From assembly GCA_900660155.1 (NCBI GenBank), contig CABFPE010000517.1:95107-159106 (forward strand): a DNA stretch of 64,000 nucleotides, read 5' to 3'. The notes beneath the pieces were generated by a model. The model made no database searches. It was not told the DNA's origin and saw only the letters and a list, made by a program, of their open reading frames with translations. The stretch comes from Hofstenia miamia (lineage: Eukaryota; Xenacoelomorpha; Acoela; Hofsteniidae). The translations under genes were made by a program, and so were the position numbers. Shown here piece by piece: positions 1-10,921 of this stretch (position 1 is the first letter of the stretch; each line of letters opens with the position of its first letter).

Positions 1-27
1 ATATATATATATATATATACATATATG
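1..27. repeat. (AT)n microsatellite at window edge
   Basis: Uninterrupted AT dinucleotides apart from one C. The run continues off the left edge of the window. Confidence 0.9.
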
Positions 28-1474
28 AGTGTTGTTTATTTATATTCTTTTTCAATTTAGTCTCAGTAAATTCATTTTTTAATTTTTATCTTTGACTTAC
101 TATTTTATTAAATTTCAACTGCATAGTTAAAGGGCACCCAGACATGGCATGACTTGGCTGGTTTGCTTTCCTTTAACTTAGGTTAGTTGTATGGTTAGGG
201 CTGTTGTAGTACTTTTCATTCATAATGAAAATTGTTATTATTGCTTTCACCTAAATTGCATAAGATAAGAAACACACTGAGTTTGGGTTATTTAACTAAG
301 CACTTAGATTCACTACTTGCACCAAAGAGTTAGGGCATTTTTATTTTATATCTTAATTAGGGCTCTAGTCTTATACAATTCTTTCTTAAAGGTTATCCAT
401 ATCAGGTTGGCTAAGTTTACTATTAACTTTTATTAGGATATGGTGTAATAGCAGGAAGAGTAAATTATTTTGCAGCATCAGTAAATCTATGCATTGTCTT
501 GAAACCATCAATAAGCTAGGATAGTAGAATAGTTAGCTGTTTTCATACCAATGCCACACTAATATTTGAATTTGTTTTTAATAGTGTTATTCTAAGCTAA
601 TTTCAAATTCCTATTCAAGATTTTATATTGGATTTCAAATCTTGGGTTTAAAGTTCCAAATATCTTTATAAAGGAAGTTAGTTATATTTTGCACATGGAT
701 CTATTAGGGATAATGATAGCATTGTAGTACTCACAATTTTATACACTTGAATTTTAGTAAGTTTACAAAAATAAATTAGGGAATCACAGAAGTGAAATTA
801 TCACAGCACAAACTGCATTCAATTGACTATTAGCTTGAAAATATTGTAAAAGTTAACTATCTTAAATTTCAATTATTTTGTCAATTTCAAATGAATATTT
901 TCAGCTCAACATCCCTGAAATCTGAGCATGAAGCTCATGCTTATGATCCCAACATAAAATCAGAGATTTTGCAAAGCTTTTGCAAAATATTTATTTACAG
1001 TAATAAATATATGGTCATTGCTAATAATATAATTGATTTGGTTAGTTAATTTTAATGTTATCTATAAAAAGTAAGCATTTTCAAGTATTTCAAAAAGAGA
1101 TCAAAGATCCCTGCTGTCACCACATTTAAAATGATTCTTCATTCTGCTTTGAAATATTTGAAATTTATTTTAAGAAGTTTACATTTAAAATACCAACATT
1201 CAGACAATGCTTATATAACAGATGTTTTATTCTTTTTATTGGAGAGCTCTCAAAGTTTTTGAGTCAAGCTTAAGTTTGAATCTTTGTGTTTTGAGTAGGT
1301 TTGTTTGAGTTTTTTTAAATTTTAAAATTTCCAGATATTTCTTTACAACAATTTTGAGTTTTGCAAGTGGGGGATAGTCATGAAATTTTGAAATGTTTTA
1401 AAATATATAATTTCTACATAATTAGTAGGAAAAAATGTTTTCCAGTTTTTCAAATTACTTAGATTTTACAATAT
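28..1474. other. AT-rich interval, no gene recognised
   Basis: No long open frame, repeat end or RNA gene could be recognised. Composition is typical of the AT-rich background of the window. Confidence 0.5.
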
Positions 1475-1664
1475 TGTAACATAGGCTGGTAGTTGTTATT
1501 ATTTATTGGCCAGACCTCACACTTTTCATGTTGGTGACTGGTTGTTGTCATATTTGTACATATTGTAAATTGCATTGTATATAAAGAACAAAGCAATTGT
1601 AAAATAGAGGTAGTTTGAACTGTATTCTCTTCTTGTTTACTAGAATCACCCCACTGATTCTACA
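1475..1664 (+). repeat. 5' LTR of the miniature element
   Basis: Starts TGTAACAT, ends TTCTACA, 190 bp. It contains a TATA-box-like TATATAAA at 1578-1585, consistent with a promoter reading on the + strand. Confidence 0.8.
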
Positions 1665-1681
1665 TGGTGATCCTGATGTGA
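1665..1681 (+). promoter_or_regulatory. tRNA-Trp-type primer binding site
   Basis: TGGTGATCCTGATGTGA begins immediately after the LTR. It agrees at most positions with the complement of the metazoan tRNA-Trp 3' end including CCA. The same site, closer to the expected sequence, occurs in the large Gypsy element at 15091-15109. Confidence 0.7.
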
Positions 1682-1855
1682 TGCAGAACATTCTGATGCC
1701 TCTCTGCAAGATGAAACCAATCAATAGCTGTCAGCAGAGTCTACGCCTTAGTTTTTGCATGTTTGAGCAAAGAGCTGTCAAATAGATCCTTTTAGGCCAG
1801 ATCCTCATCCATTGGGCACACAACAAAAAATTGCGGAGTCTGGCCTGTGGCCGCA

Positions 1856-2044
1856 TGTAACATTGCCAGTAGTTGTTATTATTTATCAGCCAGACCTCAT
1901 GCTTTTTGTGTTGGTGACTGGTTGTTGTCATATTTGTACATATTGTAAATAGCATTGTATACAAAGAGCAAAGCATTTGTAAAATAGAGATAATTTAAAC
2001 TGTATTCTCTTCTTGTTCACTAGAATCACCCCACAAATTCTACA
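1856..2044 (+). repeat. 3' LTR of the miniature element
   Basis: 189-bp direct repeat of 1475-1664, again starting TGTAACAT and ending TTCTACA. Confidence 0.8.
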
Positions 2045-2277
2045 ATACTACAAATTTCATTTTAATCCCATTACCACTTTTAATATTTTTGACAACATTT
2101 CCTACCTATTAATCTTAAATACCAAAAATGAAAACTACAATAGTGTTATATATTTTATTTTTATAATATAGTTCTTATGTTTTAAAGTTGAAGACATTGA
2201 TTCCTTTTTCATTTATATTTTAGTAAAGAATAAAGGTTATTTTGTTGATTTTTCAATGATCACCAAGCATATTATAA

Positions 2278-2694
2278 TGTAGACAATTACCATCACCAAG
2301 AGCAACCTGTGCTCTAACAAAACAAATGAAGATTGGTAGTTTGCCAATTTCATTGTAGAAAAAAGTAATTCCAAGATGGTTAAAGTAGCGACCAATTCAC
2401 ACAGCATCTTCCAAAAGCCAAGTCATTAGAATCCATCCTTACAATCCAAGGTGCTAATCATGTGTCTCAAGTTGTAATTTCTAGCTCAATAAAACCAATT
2501 TATCTCAGTGTTTATCTTCTCAGCTCATGTAATAAAGATATTAAATAATGTGTAATTACCATGTATTCATGTATGCCAACAGCATAGTATATTTGCATTG
2601 TGTGATAGTTTGTGTGTGTTTGATTTATAGATGTAATAATTCCTATGCCTATACATAGCCTAAAGCAACCCCAATATGGGCTCACATCTGTCAT
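2278..2694 (-). repeat. Outer (3') LTR, cut off at a single-N join
   Basis: Begins TGTAGAC next to the flanking ATAA and matches the LTR copies at 2887 and 15155. It stops at the N at 2695, after 417 bp of a repeat that is 730 bp or longer in the other copies. Confidence 0.8.
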
Positions 2695-2695
2695 N

Positions 2696-2886
2696 AAAAA
2701 TGGGCAACCACCTTGGTAGGCACACAAACTTCATGACTGGAGTACATCTCTGAGCATTGATCCATCTGCACACAGTAACAGAATGGAGTAGATAGCTAAA
2801 CTGACACTCCAGAGTGTCCAAGAATCACGTCAGGGTCACCATTTAGAATCACGGGGTGTGTCTAGCAGCTCAAGTGGTATGAAGTT
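2696..2886 (-). repeat. Second copy of the 5' leader and primer site
   Basis: This block appears identical to about 14964-15154, the leader next to the 5' LTR, and contains the same tRNA-Trp primer site near 2823-2841. A leader is out of place beside a 3' LTR. It lies directly after the single N at 2695, which points to a scaffolding duplicate. Confidence 0.75.
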
Positions 2887-3616
2887 TGTAGAAGATTACC
2901 ATTGCCAAGAGCAACCTGTGCTCTAACAAAACAAATGAAGATTAGTAGATCGCCAATTTCATTGTAGAAAAAAGTAATTCCAAGATGGTTAAAGTAGCGA
3001 CCAATTCACACAGCATCTTCCAAAAGCCAAGTCATTAGAATCCATCCTTACAATCCAAGGTGCTAATCATGTGTCTCAAGTTGTAATTTCTAGCTCAATA
3101 AAACCAATTTATCTCAGTGTTTATCTTCTCAGCTCATGTAATAAAGATATTAAATAATGTGTAATTACCATGTATTCATGTATGCCAACAGCATAGTATA
3201 TTTGCATTGTGTGATAGTTTGTGTGTGTTTGATTTATAGATGTAATAATTCCTATGCCTATACATAGCCTAAAGCAACCCCAATATGGGCTCACATCTGT
3301 CATGGAGCAAGTTATAGCCCCAAGCACAGTGGAGTTCCTCCCACATTATTGCTTATCTTACAATTGCATTATTATAAAATTCATACTAAAGCTAAAAAGG
3401 TTAGTAAATGATAAAATAATAAAAGAGCAAATGTTATCCAGTAAGAACAAAATTTATTTGATGTTTGATTACATTGAGTTCCCTATTTATTACAAGAGAA
3501 GTTAAATATTTACTGTTTTAAAAAAGTTAGCTTGTTTCCCTCACAAATTAACTGAGCAATTACACATAATCTAAAGCTTGAATAAAAATTAAACAAAGGC
3601 CCTGAGTGACTCTACA
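2887..3616 (-). repeat. Inner LTR copy, mosaic
   Basis: 730-bp LTR starting TGTAGA and ending TCTACA. Its first ~110 bp carry the variants of the right-hand LTR, and from about 2996 onward it carries those of the leftmost LTR. It is bordered on the right by the polypurine tract, as a 3' LTR should be, but on the left by a 5' leader. Confidence 0.8.
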
Positions 3617-3629
3617 TGCCCCCCATTGC
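3617..3629 (-). promoter_or_regulatory. Polypurine tract of the Gypsy element
   Basis: On the minus strand the bases just before the 3' LTR read GCAATGGGGGGCA. This is a purine-rich run in the position where plus-strand DNA synthesis is primed in LTR elements. Confidence 0.7.
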
Positions 3630-3846
3630 ATGGTTAAGACTGTGGTAACAGTTGGACTGTAGGACCACACAACAACTTTTGGGCTTCTTTGATCATTTCT
3701 TTGGCCAATACATCATCCCAAGATGAAGCTTCTGTATAGTGGGGTCACCTAGTGATCTGTATCAGTGCTTCCCAATGAGTGATGGTTTTACTGTGTAACC
3801 TGAAATACTTGAGCTCTGGTAGCCTTGAACTGATAGGACAATTTTG

Positions 3847-6632
3847 TCATAGTACATTCAACCTCTGGGTGAAGGTGTCATAAAAACGCTCATACAGATG
3901 GAGGCCCTTGAGGGTGATAAGGAGCATCAACAAAGCATCAGTGTCCATGGTATGTGCATCATCTACGCTAATCTTGGTATTGGGATAAAAGTGAAGGAAG
4001 ACTTCTCTGAGAGATCCCATACAGGTAGTGTGGTCAACAAAGAGTGAACAGTACTTATTCACTTGCTGCAGCATCATCTCTTTGGGGTCTGTGATGCTGG
4101 CAGATAACATGGTAATGATCTCAATACACTTGGTTACATCATAGTATCAGGTTATTGTCTCTGCTTTGTTGGCCCACATCAGGTCACTTCAGGCTTTGAA
4201 TACAATGATGACACAAGGGTCAAGTGAGTTAATAGTTCAGTGGATCTTCTCTAGCTGGGTAGAGATAGGCTGGCACTTCTGAAAGATATCTTTGATAGTC
4301 AGTTTCCCGTCAATATACACTCACTCAGGGTTACTGCCTTCCAACAATGCATCACAGGTGTCTTTGTACTCCTTTGTTTGCATGGCTCTATTGACTTTGG
4401 AGGCAGTTAAGACATAATTAATATGGTCATTGAGATGGGCAGAAACTTTTTTCTTTCCACGGCATACTCTCCATGACAGCAGAATCAGTGGCGTCATTAA
4501 GCAAGGTGGCAGGATACCAAGAAGGTTGTTTTTCTCAACATTGTTCTCTAACTGAGCAAAGCTGGACTTGCTCCAAAGGGAGGCTGTTCCAATTGTGACA
4601 GGGTAATTTGTTTTGGCATCCTTGATGGAGTCCCAGAAAGCCCTGCAGAGTCTGTGGCTCTATAGATTTTCAATTTGGGTGGTGGAGAGGCAAAGGCAGG
4701 CTGTGGTGCATTCTATGTCCAAGGCAAGTTGTCACCCTGGCAATAGTAGAAGGACCAATTCTTCCTTAGTTAGCATCTTGGTGAGGCATCATTTCATGAG
4801 ACCTAAGATATTGTTGTTGGGCTCAACAATTCTATCAACTATCACTGGTTTCTTGGCAAATTCTTCAGGGTGGTGCTCAATAGTTAGGATTCATTCATTA
4901 TTGGTAGAGACCAAGCAGGTGTGAGCTTGGGTGAGACTGTGACCCCAGAAAATTCTTCTAGGTTGACAGCTTCAATGAGGGCTTTCATCACTGGTGATAC
5001 CTCAATAGCAGATGAGGATAAGAGCTCTTCCTTGTTGTATAATTGTTTGGGCGTCTTCATAGTCTGCCCTAAGATGGTGATTGGGATGATCTCACTATCC
5101 TTAGTAGCTTGCCACTGGGTTTGGGTGAGTTTGCTGTACCTACACTCAGGATAATTGAGCTGCTCCAGGTTGAATAAGATTTCTGTGTGTGACAGAATGT
5201 AGTAGTGACCAACTATCTCAATGAATTGCTTTGTCAAACCATATTCATGATTCATGAGTCAACTAGTGCACAGAGGTGCATACTCAGAGTTAAGAGAAGG
5301 AAACTTGGTCTTGGTGGTGGCTCCCCACATGTATTTCTTGAGAGTGTCTGAGAAGATATTTAAGTTGGAGAAACCAACTCCTAATAAGTTTACAATCATT
5401 TGGGGTGGAAGGTGACCAAGGGGTCCACTGGATCCAATGAGACAGGCGTAGAACTTCTCAAAATGTTCCATTGCTTTTTTAGTCTTCCCAGGAAAGGCAG
5501 GCAACAAGCAAGAGTGGAGCAGCCAGTTCTTAACTTTCCAGGTGGCAGGGCTGATAGCAAGTTCATGGGAACACTGCTTCACGAATTTCTCTCTGGTGGA
5601 CTTATCCATAGGTAGCTGAAGGTGAGGATCAATGGTGAGGAAAGTGGTGAGAACCCACATGGCTCCATGGGATTGGATCACTGGTGCAAATTTTTCTGAG
5701 AACATCTTTTCTGAAAAGTTCTGACAATCTTGAGTGTCATGAGATAAACATAACTTGGCTAGCATTCTCTCAATGGATCAATGATATTGGGATGTGGGGC
5801 TATGAATGTTAATTGTAGGCCATTGTGTCTCCAGGCTCTGATCTGCTTTCAAATTCGTCCATACCTCATCAATTTCCTGCAGTGTAGCTGTACTTTGTAA
5901 GAATGCAAAACTGACATGGAGATTGGAGACATCAGAGCAGAGTCCAGGCAAGCTGATGTTAATCAACTCTAGTGATTGAGCCTGGATGCATGTATTGATG
6001 ATCAGATGAATATTGATCATGAGACAGTGAGTTGGGATCTTCTTGCATAAGAGCAGATCCATGTAAATGATCTTAGTAGCCAAGATCATGTGAGTATTAT
6101 ACATGCTTGTGGGTTGGTAGGAGCTGCTATACAAAACTGTAAAGTTTTCCATACAAAAATGCAAACTCTCAACTTTGTCCAGGATGGTATCCTGGTATTC
6201 TTCCTTTAAGAACATAACTAAGCATATCTTCTCCACCTTGGTGAGTTGATAGGCAATTTTGATCCTTTCCATGATTCTGGGGTGGTTCACCTCATTGACA
6301 TGGAAGAAGTAGATGATTAACAGGTTGTCAAAATCAATGTTGATGTATTTGAATTTCTTTATTTTTTCTTTGCTGTTTAGAAACTGGCATAAGTGAGACA
6401 AGTTGAAGTCCTCATCAAACATAGTGTGAATGGTACTTCACCAGTAGGGTTGCGCCATGCCAGCTAACATTTTAGAGTCATAACAGATGATAGTGTTAAT
6501 CTGGGGCCTATGCTCTGCATCAATGGTAAAGGGGATTACATTGATGGAACAGGTTAAATCTTTGGTGTTGAATGTCCATTGTAACTTATTCTTAGTTTCT
6601 TCTGATATGCTGTCTTGAACTAAATGAACCAC
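3847..6632 (-). pseudogene. Unidentified third coding region of the Gypsy element
   Basis: Between integrase and the 3' LTR lie about 2.8 kb of minus-strand sequence with long open segments (6632-6438, 6422-5778, 5765-5259, 5255-4884, 4110-3847), interrupted several times. The predicted segments are mixed polar and hydrophobic, with motifs such as PRIMERIKIAYQLTK and LLHSCLLPAFPGKTKKAMEHF. I see no signal peptide, furin-like site or clear membrane anchor as expected of an envelope protein, and no gag zinc knuckle. I do not recognise the family. Its position matches that of env or accessory frames in other Gypsy elements. A captured host gene or a second structural protein are other options. 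Confidence 0.6.
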
Positions 6633-7388
6633 TTTCTGAGTAGCAAAAACGAATGGATGTAGGATCTCATCACCAGCCTTAGATGTCTTAGCTTTGCATT
6701 CCTCAGCTTTTCAGGACCTAATACTAGCTGAGTCAAGGGAGGAAGGACTGGGACTAGGAAGGGGTTTCAAGTCAGCACAGGGTGAGGTGTATTAGACAAT
6801 TGGGCAAAAGGCACTCTGTGCTCCTCAGATTCATGCACAGAGAGTTGTCTCCATGCATAGTTGTCCAAGGTCTGCTCCTGCTCAGAGAGTTGTCTCCAAG
6901 CATAGTCACAGGAGGTCTGCTCCTGAGGAGAGAGTTATCTCCTCCCATAGTTGCGGCTGCTACAGGTGTCTTCTGCCAGGCGCTCTTGCTTTCATGTTGT
7001 ACCTTCATCTGATTGTCTCAGCATTGTTGATCACTTCATTTTGTCTCACAGGTTGATTCTTCATCACACTCAGCATCTTGCTGGAGGTTGGTTCTCTGTT
7101 TGTTTCATAGTTACTAAACAAAGATATAAGATTAAGGTCCCATCCCTGGGTATTTAAGTGGTCTAAATATCTCTGATCTCTAGCTTTTCATTTAGGCAAA
7201 ATACAAGTAGCTACAGTGTTGCTACTACTACCAAGGTTACTATCATACTCAACCTGTGTAAGGTCGTCTTCCTCACATTCAGTGAGGTTATCATAATATT
7301 CTATCTCATTAACACTGTCATCAACAAGAGAAAACTTGTTATTATTGTCAATGACTGCATTTTGTACATCCTTAATCATTTGTCTAAG
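6633..7388 (-). other. Spacer between integrase and the third coding region
   Basis: Interior of the Gypsy element. It includes a short GC-richer stretch with a ~36-bp imperfect tandem repeat containing GAGAGTTGTCTCC (about 6839-6950). An acidic open segment at 7379-7188 probably belongs to the tail of the pol region. No domain was recognised. Confidence 0.5.
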
Positions 7389-8550
7389 TCACTGAAAATG
7401 GGTGACTTTACCATTATCTAATAAGTACCAGTGGTGATCCAATACTTTAACTATTTTAAAAGGTCCTTGCCAATTAGTGGCAAGTTTTTGTACTTGGTTA
7501 GCATCAGTAACCTGACAAGGAAAATAAGCAAATACAGAATCTCCATTTTTATAAGGTTCAAAATATGGCTTTTTGTCAAAGTTTCTTTTCAGACAAATAA
7601 CAGACTGATTGGTATTCCTGCAGATAGAGAGGTGCAGTTCCTGGAACTCCTTCAGCATCTGGTTCACAAAGTTCTTCAAGTTTGGTTCATTGTAGTCTAG
7701 AAACATGATTGACAGGGGAGTGCTTGCTTTGCAGCCAAACATGGCTTTGAAAGGGCTCACTTTGGTGGTGGTGTGAATGGCAGTGTTATAAAAGAATTCT
7801 ACCAGCAGTGTGGGCTAAAGCAACTCTGATCAGTTTATTGATGGTGCAGTTCAGTTGCTCAACAACGCCATTTGACTGCAGATGGTAAGCAGTAGTAAAA
7901 TTGCGTATGATCTCAAGTTCTCTTGTAAGAGTGGACATTAAGGTGTTCTCAAACTGAGGACCTCCATTGGAGACCAAATGCTCCATAGGCCCAAGCTTAA
8001 AAATCCATTCTTTGACGAACCTTTCACCAATGACTTTGGCAGTGGTATTGTCAAGAGGAATAAGTCATGCATACTTAGTAAAATGATCTATCAAAACCAA
8101 CAGATATTGAAATCCTTGCTCATTATTTGACAGTTTCTCAATGTCCATGTGGACTACTTTGTTTGTTCTTTCAGTGACCTGACTGTGGAGCTTGGCTCTC
8201 TGCTCTGGAAAGTGTCTGACTCCCTGAAGCAGGCATGCTTCACACTTATCAACAACATCTTGCACAGTAGCTCTAATACTGATGGTGACGTAATGAGCAT
8301 TAAAGGTTCTCTCCATTTGGATAATCCCAAGATGACTGCATTTGTGGATCTTCCAGACAGGATCCCACTTGAAATACTCTGGTATTGCCAGACAATTGTT
8401 CTGACTATGCATGTAGAGGAGTCCAGCTTCAGTAAGCTTCCAATGATAACATTGGAAGTATCTCATCAAAGTCACTGATAGTGTGGTCAGGGTTCTTGAC
8501 TTTAAAGACAATTTTGGATAAGACTTTATTGTGAAATTGATGGGTGGCAA
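7389..8550 (-). pseudogene. Integrase region of the Gypsy element
   Basis: Segment 8550-8065 shows the H2C2 zinc-binding pattern (HLGI..., later CEACLLQG) followed by VVHMDIEKL, which carries the first catalytic aspartate. Segment 7986-7786 has the second aspartate region (here SNGGPQFENT) and the typical YHLQSNGVVEQLN motif around the catalytic glutamate. Segment 7760-7389 holds SPFKAMFG and a C-terminal NWQGPFKIVKVLD motif usual in Gypsy integrases. The enzyme would have inserted the DNA copy into the genome. The region is broken. Confidence 0.88.
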
Positions 8551-8574
8551 TTTCCTTTTCTGAGATCTCCTCTT

Positions 8575-10784
8575 TCACCATAATGGGGAGGATTGCTTTC
8601 CCATTCTGATCTGCATTGATATCAGAAAGGAGCTCATACTCACATGCTGGAATGAATCCAAACAGAGTTTTCTCACCTGGTGGCTTTCACAGGTCTCTCT
8701 CATAACTTGGCAGAGTGGTAAAATAATCAGCATTGGGATGCAATCTCCCTGGACAATTAGTGATATTAAAGGTGAAATCCTTGAGATATTCCAACCATCA
8801 GGTGATGATGGTTGACTTGTCACCAGAGAATTTCCTAAGCCATTTTAGCATGGAGTTGTCAGTCTGAACAATGAATTGGCGACCTAAGATGAAGAATCAA
8901 AACTTCTTCAGACTCTTGATGAGCACTAGCATTTCAGACTTTGTTGCTCCATAATTTAGCTCAGCATTGCAGAGCTTCTGGCTAAAGTATTGTACTGGGC
9001 ATTCCTGGCCATTGATCAGTTGACTGAGAACACCACTGATGGCAACTGAACACACATTGCAATCAATGATGAATTCCTTCATATAGTAAAGTGTATTCAG
9101 ACTGGGGATCCATCTGAGCTCTCCCTTCACAGCATCCAGCTCTTCTTGTTCAGCCCAGGTCCAACGTCCAACAGAATTCAGTGTTTTTTTGAAGTAGATT
9201 GGATATATGCTTGGTTTGGTTGGCTAGTTCAGAGATGAAGGAGCCATAGTAATTAAGAAAGCCCATCAGATGTTGGACGTCCTTGTGCAAGTGTGGAGTC
9301 TCAATTTGGTCAAGATGGTCCTTCACATCATTCTTAATAGATATTCTCCCAGGTTCAATCACTCTTCCTAAGAAAGTAACTCATGGCAAAATGAGTGAAC
9401 ATTTATTTCCATTTACCCAGAATCCAGAGTTGTATAGGATCTTGAGAGTGTGACCCAGCTTATCTTTTGGAATGTCAGCAGGCTTCATTGGTATTTGCCA
9501 ATAGGCTTTACAGAGATCCAAGCACAAAAATAACTTGTACTTGTTGGCATCATATAGAAGATCCTTGATGCAAGGTAATGGATACACATCCTTAACTGTG
9601 ATGTTGTTTAGTCATTGAAAGTGGACACAGGGTTGGTACTTCTTGCCTTGGAGAATAAACACCATAGGTGCAGCATATGGACTATTACTGTTCTGTATGA
9701 TCCTGCTTTCAATGAGATCATTAAGGATCTGTTTGTACTCTGCTCTCAAGTTCTTGGGTACCCATTGAACTGACAACTGAATGGGGGTGCATTTTTTTCT
9801 CCAATGGTCTTTCCAACACTAATTGATCTGTAGTTAAACACATCATGATGCTGGTGCAAGATGGCTGTGAGCACGTCACGTTCTTGTGCACTCAGGTGTC
9901 CATGAGTTCTCTCATTTACACCTGGGATCCAGACTGGATCACTTGTTTCACTCAGATCATGAATTGCAGTAAGAACAGGCAGACAGGCTGCAGGTTTGAG
10001 TTTGAGTTGGACTGGCGTCATGACAATGGATAGCTTTGTTGGATCCATTCAGATCAGGCATGTGGAACTATTGAGCACAGTAATGTAAGTCTTTCCATGA
10101 GAGACATGACAAAGGTCTGGAGAGAGTTGTAGACTGTGAAGGCATTTTTCCCTTTGTCCCAAGATCATGATGTCCCCCTCTTAAGGAGAGCTCATAGTGA
10201 CAGCAACTTATTGCCAGTGCCATGGTTCCACAATGATAGTATTGGTTAATGTTAATAAGATTTCTTTGTTACAAGCAGCAGCAAGCTCTTCCTGTGGCTT
10301 GCTTTGGCAGATAGAGAGAGTGTTGGTTCCATAATCATTTATGCATGCATTCCTCTCAAGGAAGCTGTTCCCTAGAATGACATCATATGGTAGAGGCTGA
10401 TTGCAGGTGTCAACCACAATAAGGTCCATGTGGAAACATTCTTGGTGGATGTGCAACTCAAGGTTGTTGATCTGGCCCTTCAGTGAAGTATTGTTCCCCA
10501 AGAATGCAACAAATGGGCAGTGGAAGGTAGCAAATCTTCTCAATGTAAGCAAAGCTTGTTGCAACAGGTGTTGCTTATAATGGATACAGAGGCTCCTGTA
10601 TCAATGGTGGCATTAATCAGCAATCCATTCACATCTGTGGGGATGACATAAGTGTGTAGCAACAAAGTTATCATGCACATGGTTTTCAGAAGGCAGTGCT
10701 CCAACTAATTTAAATGGTTGACAGACTTGACAAGGGTGTTGGGAGTGCACACTTCAATGGATGGCTCATCAATGATGATGCCAT
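8575..10784 (-). pseudogene. RT/RNase H/protease region, left copy
   Basis: Minus-strand segments give, in order, a protease-proximal piece (10564-10208), a pre-RT linker (10048-9746), RT fingers and palm (9587-9381, LFLCLDLCKAYWQIPMKP), the RT-to-RNase H connection (9362-9150, MGFLNYYGSFISEL) and RNase H start (9130-8897, CPVQYFSQKL). About 2 kb of this is repeated at 10786-13020 with roughly 10% difference by eye. The copies meet at the single N at 10785, so at least one is out of place. Broken. Confidence 0.8.
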
Positions 10785-10785
10785 C
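10785..10785. other. Single N join between duplicated blocks
   Basis: Sequence left of the N ends with GATGGCTCATCAATGATGAT and a few more bases, matching about 13000-13022. Sequence right of it starts TGCAATCTCCCTGGACAAT, matching about 8740. The N therefore joins two overlapping parts of the same element type. Confidence 0.85.
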
Positions 10786-10921
10786 NTGCAATCTCCCTGG
10801 ACAATGAGTGATAGTAAAGGTGAAATCATTGAGATATTCCAACCATCAGGCAACAATGTTTGACTTTTTGCCAGAGAGAGTTGTTGGTACAAACAACAAA
10901 TTGGCAACCTAAGATGTAGAA

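Larger units (their letters stand above)
1475..2044 (+). mobile_element. Miniature LTR element (TRIM-like), Gypsy-type primer site
   Basis: Two direct repeats of about 190 bp, each starting TGTAACAT and ending TTCTACA (the TG...CA ends of LTRs), flank an interior of only 191 bp. The interior starts directly with TGGTGATCCTGATGTGA, which resembles the complement of the 3' end of animal tRNA-Trp, a primer used by many Gypsy-group elements. The interior is far too small for gag or pol and no polypurine tract stands out. Flanking bases ATAT (1471-1474) and ATAC (2045-2048) may be a decayed 4-bp target duplication. The LTRs differ by roughly 10% by eye, so this is an old insertion. A drastically deleted ordinary element is the alternative to a true miniature family. 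Confidence 0.8.

Noticed and set aside
6782-7157. Several cysteine/serine-rich plus-strand frames
   Set aside because: Antisense to the Gypsy element and built on a short tandem repeat containing GAGAGTTGTCTCC.
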